56,442 nucleotides of DNA, taken from assembly GCA_029213265.1 (NCBI GenBank), contig JARGNG010000021.1, forward strand, positions 26,902-83,343. Reading direction: 5' to 3'. This document shows positions 16,237-24,214 of the stretch, piece by piece (position 1 is the first letter of the stretch; each line of letters opens with the position of its first letter). The position numbers and the translations under genes were made by a program. This stretch comes from Verrucomicrobiales bacterium. GTDB taxonomy: Bacteria; Verrucomicrobiota; Verrucomicrobiia; Verrucomicrobiales; DEV007. The notes under the pieces are model-generated. The model made no database searches. It was not told the origin of the DNA and saw nothing but the letters and a program-made list of their open reading frames with translations.

Positions 16237-17109
16237 TCATTCAGATTCCCCTGCCTCCGCGACCTCATGGGCCGCCGCCATCAAGAACCAGAGTGTTGTC
16301 GCGCCACGGCGGTTTCCGTATTCCGCCTCCCGAATCTCTTTGTGCGTTTTCTGGAATTTGGTGAGTTCCTTTTCAATGTCTTCGTCGGTTCTTTCCTCAC
16401 CGGTCAGCTTGTAGCCCTTCCCCCGGAGAATTGCGATTACCGGTTTGATTCCCTTCAGCGGATCCAGGTCTGCTGAGGGCGCCTTGGGCAGCATGAAAAT
16501 TTCAAATTGTTCTTTCGGCTCATTATCCGGGTCCGCATATTTATCGAGCAGATCCAGAAAGACCTTTTCTTTCCCCACAAAGATATCGAAACGATTGCGC
16601 CCCTTGATGAGACCGCCCACATCCGCGACCCAGAAAAACCCATCGTGAATTTTGCCGTCCATGGTCTTCCGACCGTCCATCTCTTTGCAGTAAATCATCG
16701 ATCCAAACGGCCAGAACGACTGATCGGCCGCAACATGATGAAAGGGAACGAGAGGGTTCATTCGATTTCCCATTCCCATACTTCCCGGAGGCAATTGAAT
16801 CCACTCCCCCTGCCGAATTCGATAGATGGACTTGAAACTTCCATCCAGCTTTTTCGCCTGCGCCACCGCCTGCATCTCCGCCTGCTTGTATTCACCGTGT
16901 TCCAGCCAGTATTCGACCCGGTTCCCATTGAGGTTGGTTAGCACGATCTTATTCCCTTTCCCGTCTCCTTTGAGGCGGATATTCTTGATGTAGTACCCGG
17001 TCAAGTCACCTTCGACCTGCTCGCCGCTTTTTTCCGGAAGCGTTGCTTCAGCCGCATGCAACAGGCCAAAAAAAACAAAAAAGAGGGTAAGGGAAATGCA
17101 CGATTTCAT
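16237..17109 (-). CDS. Secreted 3D-domain protein
   Basis: Exported protein of 290 aa. The signal peptide is at residues 1-20 (KSCISLTLFFVFFGLLHAA). The region around 130-180 carries the 3D domain pattern of MltA-type enzymes, FWVADVGGLIKGRNRFDIFV, with the aspartates D163 and D175. 3D domains occur in lytic transglycosylases and stationary-phase cell-wall proteins, where the acidic residues act in glycan cleavage. The rest of MltA is not recognisable, so peptidoglycan hydrolysis is an inference. A charged helical tail follows (EDIEKELTKFQKTHKEIREA). The ATG at 17109 is 10 codons inside the longest frame and starts the signal peptide. It is divergent from the barrel gene at 17265. Confidence 0.8.
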   Translation of the reverse strand: MKSCISLTLFFVFFGLLHAAEATLPEKSGEQVEGDLTGYYIKNIRLKGDGKGNKIVLTNLNGNRVEYWLEHGEYKQAEMQAVAQAKKLDGSFKSIYRIRQGEWIQLPPGSMGMGNRMNPLVPFHHVAADQSFWPFGSMIYCKEMDGRKTMDGKIHDGFFWVADVGGLIKGRNRFDIFVGKEKVFLDLLDKYADPDNEPKEQFEIFMLPKAPSADLDPLKGIKPVIAILRGKGYKLTGEERTDEDIEKELTKFQKTHKEIREAEYGNRRGATTLWFLMAAAHEVAEAGESE

Positions 17110-17224
17110 TTCGATGCGAATGGCCGAAGAAAATCTCACAGTAATGATAAAGAGATAAAATACCCGTTACTTAAACAGAAACAGCCGACGGGTGGCCAGA
17201 CTTTTTCACTTTCCAATCTGGAAT

Positions 17225-17253
17225 TTTAATTTACTACTCTAAAGAGAATTAAA
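17225..17253. promoter_or_regulatory. AT-rich inverted repeat upstream of barrel gene
   Basis: Inverted repeat TTTAATT (17225-17231) / AATTAAA (17247-17253) with a 15-nt spacer, ending 11 nt before the ATG at 17265 and lying in the divergent gap with the 3D-domain gene. Its symmetry and position suit an operator or a hairpin in the leader. No protein can be assigned. Confidence 0.3.
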
Positions 17254-17264
17254 CTCAGGCCCCA

Positions 17265-18056
17265 ATGAAATTACTCCAAAACTCCGCATGTTACCTGCCC
17301 CTCATCCTCTGCTTTGCTGCCAGTTTGGAGCTTGCCAAGGCGGGCGACTTTGTCGATTCGAAGAATACTCCGGTTGCTTACGAGCCCGAGTCCGACTGGA
17401 GTTTTGAGTTCATGCCCTACCTCTGGGCGGCTGGAGTCGAGGGGACTTCTTCGATTGGCAACCTTTCCAGAACCTACAACTATGATTTCGATGACATTCT
17501 CAGCGATCTCAATATGACCGGTATGTTTGTGACAGGGTTCAAATACAAGCGACTGGGATTTCTTGCAGACTTTCAGTACTTGAACGTTTCCCCGGGCCGT
17601 CCAACTCGCGGTCCGGTACTCGGCAATGTCAATCTGACCCTGGAACAGACGAGCCTTGCCCTCCTCGGGTCTTACGATCTGATTGCAACGGACGATTTCA
17701 CCTTCACCGTTGTCGGCGGTGCTCGCTACCTCAACGTGGACACGACTTTGAGTCTCACCCCCGGTCTTGTTGGAGGATTTTCCCGTCGCAACACAAGCAC
17801 TTCATGGGACCCTGTCGGAGGTCTGCGTGCCAAGTATTTTCTCAATGAGGACTGGTTCCTCTCCGCCTATGCCGACTACGGAAGCGGTGATTCAGATCAA
17901 ACATGGCAAGCCTATGGTGGAATTGGATACATTATCAATGAGAGCTGGCATACCAGTATCGGATACCGGATTCTGTCCTACGACACCAGCGGCCCGAGAG
18001 CGAGTTCCAGCTCGGACACCAGCGGCGTTTTTATCGGCTTTGGATATACGCGCTAG
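17265..18056 (+). CDS. Outer-membrane beta-barrel protein
   Basis: Predicted 263-aa outer-membrane protein. A signal peptide ends near residue 26 (LLQNSACYLPLILCFAASLELAKA). The mature part shows alternating strands with aromatic girdles (SDWSFEFMPYLWAAGVEG, then KRLGFLADFQYLNVS), repeated turn motifs and a C-terminal strand GVFIGFGYTR. It resembles small OmpA/OmpW-like porin-fold proteins that bacteria use for adhesion or hydrophobic uptake, but no specific family can be named. The last 26 nt overlap tail to tail with the secretin-like gene on the other strand. Confidence 0.8.
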   Translation: MKLLQNSACYLPLILCFAASLELAKAGDFVDSKNTPVAYEPESDWSFEFMPYLWAAGVEGTSSIGNLSRTYNYDFDDILSDLNMTGMFVTGFKYKRLGFLADFQYLNVSPGRPTRGPVLGNVNLTLEQTSLALLGSYDLIATDDFTFTVVGGARYLNVDTTLSLTPGLVGGFSRRNTSTSWDPVGGLRAKYFLNEDWFLSAYADYGSGDSDQTWQAYGGIGYIINESWHTSIGYRILSYDTSGPRASSSSDTSGVFIGFGYTR

Positions 18057-18471
18057 AATTTCCTGACATAGTTCCGAACCGGAAGCGAGGCAGGCGGAAG
18101 CGCGACGTCAAGCCATGCGGTTTCAGCTCGAAAGCAGTCGGATAGGGCTCCACAACGAAATCACTGGAATGCGTTTTCCAATTCGCAGCCCCCTCTCCGG
18201 ACTCCTTTGAAAGGGCCGTTTCTGAAAACCGGGCCGGTATGATCGGCAGGCTGAAACTGGTGGGAACGGAAATCTCTCCGCCCCTGGTGAAAGAGACCCA
18301 TTCCCCTGCGATTGCAGTGAGCTTCGGAGCCGCGAGAAGGGTGGTCGTCCCCTCTTTGTCGACCGAATCAACTGTAGCCTCGATCAAATAGACATCGGAA
18401 GCACTGAGCACCCCGACAAATCCGAATAGAATTGCGATCTCTCCCCAAATCCTCCGTCCCCTTTCTCTCAT
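18031..18471 (-). CDS. Small secreted protein with secretin-like segment
   Basis: Protein of 146 aa with a probable signal peptide (RRIWGEIAILFGFVGVLSAS). The segment VYLIEATVDSVDKEGTTTLLAAPKLTAIAGEWVSF (in two parts) follows the pattern of the secretin beta domain (a strand, a short charged loop, then L-x-A/S-P-K/R-x-T-x-x-G). The secretin pore-forming barrel is absent and the chain is far shorter than a secretin, so this is a free-standing secretin-like domain or a remnant. Real expression is supported by the signal peptide and the sensible composition. It overlaps the convergent barrel gene by 26 nt and starts beside a pair of REP-like hairpins. Confidence 0.6.
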   Translation of the reverse strand: MRERGRRIWGEIAILFGFVGVLSASDVYLIEATVDSVDKEGTTTLLAAPKLTAIAGEWVSFTRGGEISVPTSFSLPIIPARFSETALSKESGEGAANWKTHSSDFVVEPYPTAFELKPHGLTSRFRLPRFRFGTMSGNSSAYIQSR

Positions 18472-18532
18472 ACCTCTGCTTGTATTCGATTTCCCTCAAA
18501 GACACGAGGAAAAAGAGGGAGCCCGGTTCTTC

Positions 18533-18560
18533 GCCCCACGCCCTTGCGGGCGCGGCTACC
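18533..18560 (-). repeat. REP-like hairpin element A1
   Basis: Read on the minus strand: GGTAGCCG, then a 5-bp stem CGCCC/GGGCG around a GCAA tetraloop, then TGGGG. It belongs to a four-member family in this window that shares the GTAGCC head, the GCAA loop and the GTGG tail while the stem bases covary. Confidence 0.75.
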
Positions 18561-18582
18561 TGGAGTCAGGGCGGCCTTCGTT

Positions 18583-18609
18583 GGTAGCCGCCGTCGCAAG
18601 ACGGTGGTG
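18583..18609 (+). repeat. REP-like hairpin element A2
   Basis: Plus-strand member of the family: GGTAGCCG, stem CCGTC/GACGG around GCAA, then TGGTG. It is identical over 25 bp to element B2 24 kb away and forms an inverted pair with A1, GGTAGCC ends facing each other across 22 nt. Confidence 0.78.
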
Positions 18610-18650
18610 TTGGGCCCACCCGATTCGACATTTTGAGGTTTACACGGAGG

Positions 18651-18694
18651 GACCAAACCCTGTTGATTCATAGACCCAACCCTGTTGCCTCTAT
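18651..18694 (+). repeat. 22-bp direct doublet before hydrolase start
   Basis: Two adjacent 22-bp units (18651-18672 and 18673-18694), both starting GACCNAACCCTGTTG; the second ends inside the hydrolase ATG. The same core occurs in front of folA (37721-37735). Probable operator or promoter element; the factor is unknown. Confidence 0.55.
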
Positions 18695-19583
18695 GAAACC
18701 CATTCTCATTGCCATCACCCTGCTTTCTCTTCCCGGCATCGGGCCGGCCGCACCTGAAATGACGAACGAGCCGATCTGGCCCGATCTCGCGCCCGGAGAA
18801 ACCGAAAGCAATCCCGGTGAAGCCATGCCTCTGCGGGAGGGGGAAGACCCACCGATCATCCGGCTCGTCAATATTCGCAAGCCCACCGTCGACATCCTGC
18901 TTCCACCGGCAGGCAAAGCGAACGGCACCGCCGTCGTCATTCTGCCGGGTGGCGGATTCGGCAAGGTCGTTCCCGACAAGGAGGGCTACGAAGCCGCCCC
19001 CTGGCTCCACGAAATGGGAATCGCCGTCTTTTCTCTCCGCTACCGGACCAGGGAGGGAAAGCCGGAAGACGAACCTCTCTGGAAACGCCCGCTGCAGGAT
19101 GCTCAGCGTACCATTCGAATGATCCGTGCCAATGCCGGAAAGTGGAACCTGGATCCGGAACGCATCGGCATTCTCGCCTTTTCCGCCGGCGGCCAGATCG
19201 GTGCCGTTCTTCACGCTGCCGACGACGAAGCTGCTTACGATCCCATCGACAAAATCGACGAGCACCCCTGCCACACCGACTTCGCGATGCTCATCTATCC
19301 ATGGAATGTCATGGATTCCGGAACGGAAACGCTCATCCCGGGCATTCAATTTCACGAAAAATCCCGACCTGCTTTTATCGTCCACACTCACGATGATCGT
19401 TCCTCCTCACTCGGAAGTGTTCTCATCTATGCCGACCTGAAACGGAACAAGGTCCCCGCCGAGCTTCACATCTATGAAAACGGCGGCCACGGCTACGGCG
19501 TTCGACCGGTCCCCGATTCCAACATTGATTCCTGGAGAGCCCGTGCCGGCGACTGGCTCAAGTTACGCGGACTCGGAAAATAG
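18693..19583 (+). CDS. Secreted alpha/beta hydrolase (BD-FAE-like esterase)
   Basis: Exported alpha/beta hydrolase of 296 aa. Signal peptide at residues 1-20 (KPILIAITLLSLPGIGPAA). The oxyanion region is ILPGGGFGKV (about 84-92); the nucleophile S164 sits in AFSAGG; the acid and base are likely in VHTHDD and ENGGHGYG near the C terminus. The layout matches the BD-FAE / acetyl-xylan-esterase-like hydrolases that bacteria secrete to remove acyl groups from polysaccharides. The ATG at 18693 begins the signal peptide, although the frame is open 20 codons upstream. A 22-bp doublet abuts the start codon. Confidence 0.87.
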   Translation: MKPILIAITLLSLPGIGPAAPEMTNEPIWPDLAPGETESNPGEAMPLREGEDPPIIRLVNIRKPTVDILLPPAGKANGTAVVILPGGGFGKVVPDKEGYEAAPWLHEMGIAVFSLRYRTREGKPEDEPLWKRPLQDAQRTIRMIRANAGKWNLDPERIGILAFSAGGQIGAVLHAADDEAAYDPIDKIDEHPCHTDFAMLIYPWNVMDSGTETLIPGIQFHEKSRPAFIVHTHDDRSSSLGSVLIYADLKRNKVPAELHIYENGGHGYGVRPVPDSNIDSWRARAGDWLKLRGLGK

Positions 19584-19642
19584 TTCGGTTTTCTTTTCCG
19601 GACTATTGTGATAAAGAACCGGCCTCATTTGTAACAAATTGT

Positions 19643-22600
19643 ATGAAACGAGCTTTCTTCCCTGCCCTGCTTGCCTGCCTTTCTCTGATTGGAGTGTCCC
19701 TCCTCGTTGCTCAGGAGAAAAAGGAAACGACCACCCCTCTCAAAGTGCTCCTTGTCGCCGGCGGATGCTGCCACGACTACGCCGCTCAGCACAAAATCCT
19801 CTTCGAAGGCATTCAGGCGCGCGCCAATGTCCGCGTCGACGTCTGGTGGACGGATGACAAGACCGTCGAGCCCCCTTTGACGATCTACGACAAGGACAAC
19901 TGGGCCGAAGGGTATGACCTCGTCATTCACGACGAATGCGCAGCCGGGAACAAGGATCTCAAAGTCATGAAGCGTATCCTCGATGCACACCAGACGATTC
20001 CGGCCGTTCATCTCCACTGCGCCATGCACAGCTTCCGGAATGACACGGATCAGTGGTTCAAGCACCTCGGAATCCAGTCGAGCCGCCACGGCCCGAAGAA
20101 ACCGATCGATATCGATTTTGTAGACGGAGAGCATCCTATCACAAAGGGCTTGGAAAACTGGACTACCGGTGACGAAGAGCTCTACAACAACGTCGACGTT
20201 TTTGACGCTCATCCCCTCGCCATGGGAACTCAGAAATACGAAAAAGGCGGAGAGGAAGTCACCGACGTCGCGATCGTCGCCTGGACCAACGAAACCCAGG
20301 GCGCTCCCAGCTTCAGCACCACTCTTGGTCACAATAATTTCACGGTCGAAGACGACCGTTACCTCAACCTCGTCACGCGGGGACTCCTCTGGGCCGCCGG
20401 CAAACTCAACGACGATTATCTCGGCAAAGCCTACACCGGGGAAAACGAGATCACCTTCTTAAAGGGAAAAGAAAAGCCGGTGAAGCCAAAGGTGAAAAAG
20501 AAAGCCGCCTCAGCCAGCCCGGAGAAGAATGCGACCCTAGTCGCCGCATCCGCCAGCAGCGAGGAAAGCTCAAAAAAAAACTTCGCGTGGAAAGCCGTTG
20601 ATGGCGACAGGCACACCCGCTGGTGTGCCTCGAACAGCTCCAAGCCCCAGTGGCTTCAGATAGATTTGCCGAAACCGGGCGATCTCACCGGTGCGACGAT
20701 CATCTGGGAAAGCGCCAATAACGCCTACCATCACCGGATCGAGGGGTCGAAAGACGGCAAATCCTGGACTCTTCTCGCGAACGAAACAGGGAACAAAACC
20801 CCGGGCGATACTTCCTCTGAATTTTCGGCCAAAGGGATCCGGTCCGTCCGCATCACCTGCACCGGCACCGACAAGGGAGGCTGGGCCAGCATTCGTGAAG
20901 TCGTCCTGAACGGCCCCGGCCTCACCGCCCTTTTTCCAAAACTCGACGGGAAGCAGGCAGCCGAAAAACAAAAATCTGACAAAGCGGCAAACGATCCCTA
21001 CGCCAAGGAAGGCAATGTTCCGCCAAAGATCGTCAAACTCTCTGCCGAAGAGGAAGCCGCCCTTCTCGCCGATGTAAAGGTTCCTGAGGGATTTGAAGTC
21101 TCCCTGTTCTCGAACTCGGCAGCCGCCAACTACCCCGTCTACGTCACCGCAGCACCAAACGGTGACCTCTATGTTTCCAGCGACGGAAACGGCTCGCTCG
21201 GTCGTGATCCTCATCGGGGTCGGGTCCTCCGTCTCCGCGACGAGGACGGTGATGGACGGGCCGACGAAGTGACGGAATTTGTCAAAGATGTCGACTCACC
21301 CCGCGGCGCAATCTGGGATCACGATCGGCTCATTCTCCTTCATCCGCCGCATATTACCGCCTACATCGACAAGGACGGTGACGGCGTCGCCGAGGAGTCG
21401 AAGCGACTGATCGACAACATCGCGTTCGGATTCGCAGACCGTCCTGCCGACCACACCACCAATGCTCTTGAGATGGGCATCGACGGTTGGATCTACATCG
21501 CAGGCGGTGACTTCGGTTTTCTCGAAGCAACCGGCTCCGACGGTCGCAAACTTCAGCATCGCAACGGTGGAGTAATCCGCTTTCGCCCGGACGGCAGCGG
21601 ACTGGAAATCTACGCAACCGGTACCCGCAACATTCTGGGAACTCCGACCAGTCCCCTGCTCGACATGTTCGCCCGGGACAACACCAACGACGGGGGCGGC
21701 TGGGATGTTCGCTTTCACAATTTCACAGGACTCGAAGAACACGGCTACCCCCGCCTCTACAAAAACTTTCCTGACGAACACATCAAGCCCCTCGCCGACT
21801 ACGGTGGCGGTTCCGGATGTGGATCGGTTTACATCCACGAACCCGGCTTTCCCGATGAGTGGAAAAACGCTCCGTTCACCTGTGACTGGGGAACCGGCGC
21901 CCTCTGGAAACACACTGTTCAGCGCAGTGGCGCTTCCTTTGAAGAAGTCACCGACCCGATGCCTTTCATTCGCATGACCCGCCCCACCGACGCAGATGTC
22001 GATGGAAATAGTGCAGTCTACCAGGCGAGCTGGATCGGGGCCTCTTTCAAGTGGGCCGGACCTGATGTTGGCTATATCGCCCGGGTAACGCCAAAAGGAT
22101 ATGAGCCCGAGCCAATGCCGGACTTCGAGAATATGAGTGCACACGACCTGGTCTCCGCCCTCGATTCTCCCAGCCATATCCGCACCCTTACTGCACAACG
22201 GGCCCTGCTCCGCAAAGAAATGACCTCGCCTGCGAATCAGGCGATCTTTGATTTCATTCTCAATTCGGAAAAGCCGATCAAAGCTCGCGTTGCGGCACTC
22301 TTCGCAGCCTCCCAAAGGGTCGGAGATTACTACAGTCTCGCCGAGTACATCACTCCACTATTCGACGAAGCAGAAAAGGACCTCGATGTAGCTCCCTACA
22401 TTGCACGATCGATCGGAGATCATTCGATGCCTGAAGAAAAGGGCGATCGCGAAGTCGTCATTGAATTCCTCCAATACGGTCTCGAATCCAAAAGCCCTCA
22501 GTTCGTTCTCGAGTCCATCATCGCCGCCACCCGACTCGACATTACAGGCCTGGCCCCGGCGATTGCGTCCCATCTCGACAGCACAGATCCCCGGGTCGCT

Positions 22601-24199
22601 CATACAACTTTTCAGGCTCTTGCACGTCTCAATGCCGCCAACGCTGCCTTCGATGCACTCTCAGTTGAATCAACCTCACAGGGCGCCGCCTTTGCTCTGA
22701 TGCGAATGCACGACCCCAAGGTCGTCGACAGACTGATCAGTGTTGCCGATTCCGCCAAAGAATCATTCGTCCGTCAAAACGCACTCTCCGCGTTGTGCCG
22801 TCTGTATCATACCGATGGGAAGTGGGACGGTGCCTCCTGGGGAACCCGCCCTGACACTCGCGGCCCCTACTACCAGCCGGAGCCGTGGAGCGAAACGGAA
22901 AAAATCTCAGCGTCCCTCAAAGCCCAACTCGACAAAGCGACTCCGAAAGAAGCGACCTTTCTCGTTCAGGAAATGAGCCGGAACCGGATTCAGTCCAACG
23001 ATGCACTTGAGCGCGTCCTGACATTGTCACAGGAAGACCCCACCATGATCCCCGAAGCAGTCAAACAACTCGCCGCCGCGGAGGAAATTCCGGCTGACGG
23101 GATCTCCGTTTTACTTGAGGCGCTGAAGAGTGGATCGACCAATCATCTCACACTCTCGAATGCCGTCACAGCCCTTTCCAAAACAGACAGCAAGGACGCC
23201 GTGCCGCTCAGCCTTGCCGCGCTGGCGACGATGGAGTCGAACCTGGTCGATCTGCAGGCAGCGGTGAAAAAGGCCGGCGAAAACCCCAACCCCAACAAAG
23301 CCAAAAGCGATGCCAAGTATGCGAAGCAAACCCTGGGCGACGCACAAAAACAACTTGAGGCTGCGTCCAAGGCATTTCTCGGAGCCCCGAAACTGGAGAA
23401 TCATCATCTAGTCATCGAGGAACTGTCGGCCGGGGATTTCAAGGAAAGAAAGACACTCTGGGCCAATGCCGCGCTCCTCTCGCTCGCCTCGCGAAAAGGC
23501 GGCAGCCCCGAGTCCCGGGAAATGACCGCGAAGACCATGGAGAAAGGCTGGCAGAATCCGGACCACCGTGTCGTTCTGATCGAGGCTGCCGCAGCGATCA
23601 AAAACCGTTCACTGGATGATCGAATTCGCATCGCGATGAAAGACACCAACCCGGCAGTCGCAAGCGCAGCCAAAGCTGCCGCGAAAACACTGAAGATCCA
23701 GGCCGCCGGAGCTGACAAAACGCCGAAAATTGCGACCCTGTCTCCGGACGCCGCCCTCCAGCAGGTGATCGCTCACAAAGGCAACGCCGCTCTCGGCGAA
23801 GCAGTGTATGCAAGGGCCACCTGCACCGCCTGCCATACCGTGAGTCAGGATGAAGCGCAAAAGGGCCCCTATCTTGGCAACATTGCGGAGACGTACAAGC
23901 GACCCGAACTGGCCACGGCCATCATCGATCCTAACAAAACCATTGCCCAGGGATTCAAGACGGTCGTCATCACACTTAAGGATGGCGGAATTGGAATGGG
24001 CTTTGTCACCGATGAGCAGGGCGAGCAGGTCACGATCCGGGACATCGCCGCCCAGGAGCACACCTACCAGAAGAACAATATCGCCAAGCGCGAAGAGCTA
24101 CCGACTTCGATGATGCCTCCGGGCCTGATGATGAACTTTACCGTCCACGAAATGGCGAGCCTGCTCGACTACCTCGAGCTGATCGCCAAGAAAAAGTAA
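19643..24199 (+). CDS. ThuA / discoidin / PVC-type dehydrogenase / HEAT / cytochrome c fusion
   Basis: Multidomain secreted protein of 1,518 aa. Signal peptide 1-23. Residues about 30-245 are a ThuA-like glutamine-amidotransferase fold (LLVAGGCCHDYAAQHKIL, later VHLHCAMHSF). Residues about 290-425 are a discoidin (F5/8 type C) domain (WKAVDGDRHTRWCA). Residues about 480-780 follow the PVC-type membrane-bound dehydrogenase beta-propeller (VPEGFEVSLF, then NALEMGIDGWIYIAGGDFGF). HEAT-like helical repeats fill about 830-1360, and a c-type haem domain carries CTACH at residue 1394. Such proteins are frequent in Planctomycetes and Verrucomicrobia and are thought to oxidise sugars with electrons passed to the haem. 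No stops interrupt the chain. It is monocistronic, ending 15 nt from a convergent gene. Confidence 0.9.
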   Translation: MKRAFFPALLACLSLIGVSLLVAQEKKETTTPLKVLLVAGGCCHDYAAQHKILFEGIQARANVRVDVWWTDDKTVEPPLTIYDKDNWAEGYDLVIHDECAAGNKDLKVMKRILDAHQTIPAVHLHCAMHSFRNDTDQWFKHLGIQSSRHGPKKPIDIDFVDGEHPITKGLENWTTGDEELYNNVDVFDAHPLAMGTQKYEKGGEEVTDVAIVAWTNETQGAPSFSTTLGHNNFTVEDDRYLNLVTRGLLWAAGKLNDDYLGKAYTGENEITFLKGKEKPVKPKVKKKAASASPEKNATLVAASASSEESSKKNFAWKAVDGDRHTRWCASNSSKPQWLQIDLPKPGDLTGATIIWESANNAYHHRIEGSKDGKSWTLLANETGNKTPGDTSSEFSAKGIRSVRITCTGTDKGGWASIREVVLNGPGLTALFPKLDGKQAAEKQKSDKAANDPYAKEGNVPPKIVKLSAEEEAALLADVKVPEGFEVSLFSNSAAANYPVYVTAAPNGDLYVSSDGNGSLGRDPHRGRVLRLRDEDGDGRADEVTEFVKDVDSPRGAIWDHDRLILLHPPHITAYIDKDGDGVAEESKRLIDNIAFGFADRPADHTTNALEMGIDGWIYIAGGDFGFLEATGSDGRKLQHRNGGVIRFRPDGSGLEIYATGTRNILGTPTSPLLDMFARDNTNDGGGWDVRFHNFTGLEEHGYPRLYKNFPDEHIKPLADYGGGSGCGSVYIHEPGFPDEWKNAPFTCDWGTGALWKHTVQRSGASFEEVTDPMPFIRMTRPTDADVDGNSAVYQASWIGASFKWAGPDVGYIARVTPKGYEPEPMPDFENMSAHDLVSALDSPSHIRTLTAQRALLRKEMTSPANQAIFDFILNSEKPIKARVAALFAASQRVGDYYSLAEYITPLFDEAEKDLDVAPYIARSIGDHSMPEEKGDREVVIEFLQYGLESKSPQFVLESIIAATRLDITGLAPAIASHLDSTDPRVAHTTFQALARLNAANAAFDALSVESTSQGAAFALMRMHDPKVVDRLISVADSAKESFVRQNALSALCRLYHTDGKWDGASWGTRPDTRGPYYQPEPWSETEKISASLKAQLDKATPKEATFLVQEMSRNRIQSNDALERVLTLSQEDPTMIPEAVKQLAAAEEIPADGISVLLEALKSGSTNHLTLSNAVTALSKTDSKDAVPLSLAALATMESNLVDLQAAVKKAGENPNPNKAKSDAKYAKQTLGDAQKQLEAASKAFLGAPKLENHHLVIEELSAGDFKERKTLWANAALLSLASRKGGSPESREMTAKTMEKGWQNPDHRVVLIEAAAAIKNRSLDDRIRIAMKDTNPAVASAAKAAAKTLKIQAAGADKTPKIATLSPDAALQQVIAHKGNAALGEAVYARATCTACHTVSQDEAQKGPYLGNIAETYKRPELATAIIDPNKTIAQGFKTVVITLKDGGIGMGFVTDEQGEQVTIRDIAAQEHTYQKNNIAKREELPTSMMPPGLMMNFTVHEMASLLDYLELIAKKK

Positions 24200-24214
24200 A
24201 GTTTGGGCGGAAGG

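Larger units (their letters stand above)
18472..18692. other. Divergent intergenic region with hairpin pair and 22-bp doublet
   Basis: 221-nt gap between the secretin-like gene (minus) and the alpha/beta hydrolase gene (plus). It contains two inverted REP-like hairpins (18533-18609) and, just before the hydrolase ATG, a 22-bp direct repeat (18651-18694). I see no coding potential of its own. Confidence 0.6.

Noticed and set aside
18468..19391. Minus-strand open frame of 307 codons opposite the hydrolase
   Set aside because: The plus strand encodes a signal peptide and a serine nucleophile motif; the antisense translation has no recognisable pattern.
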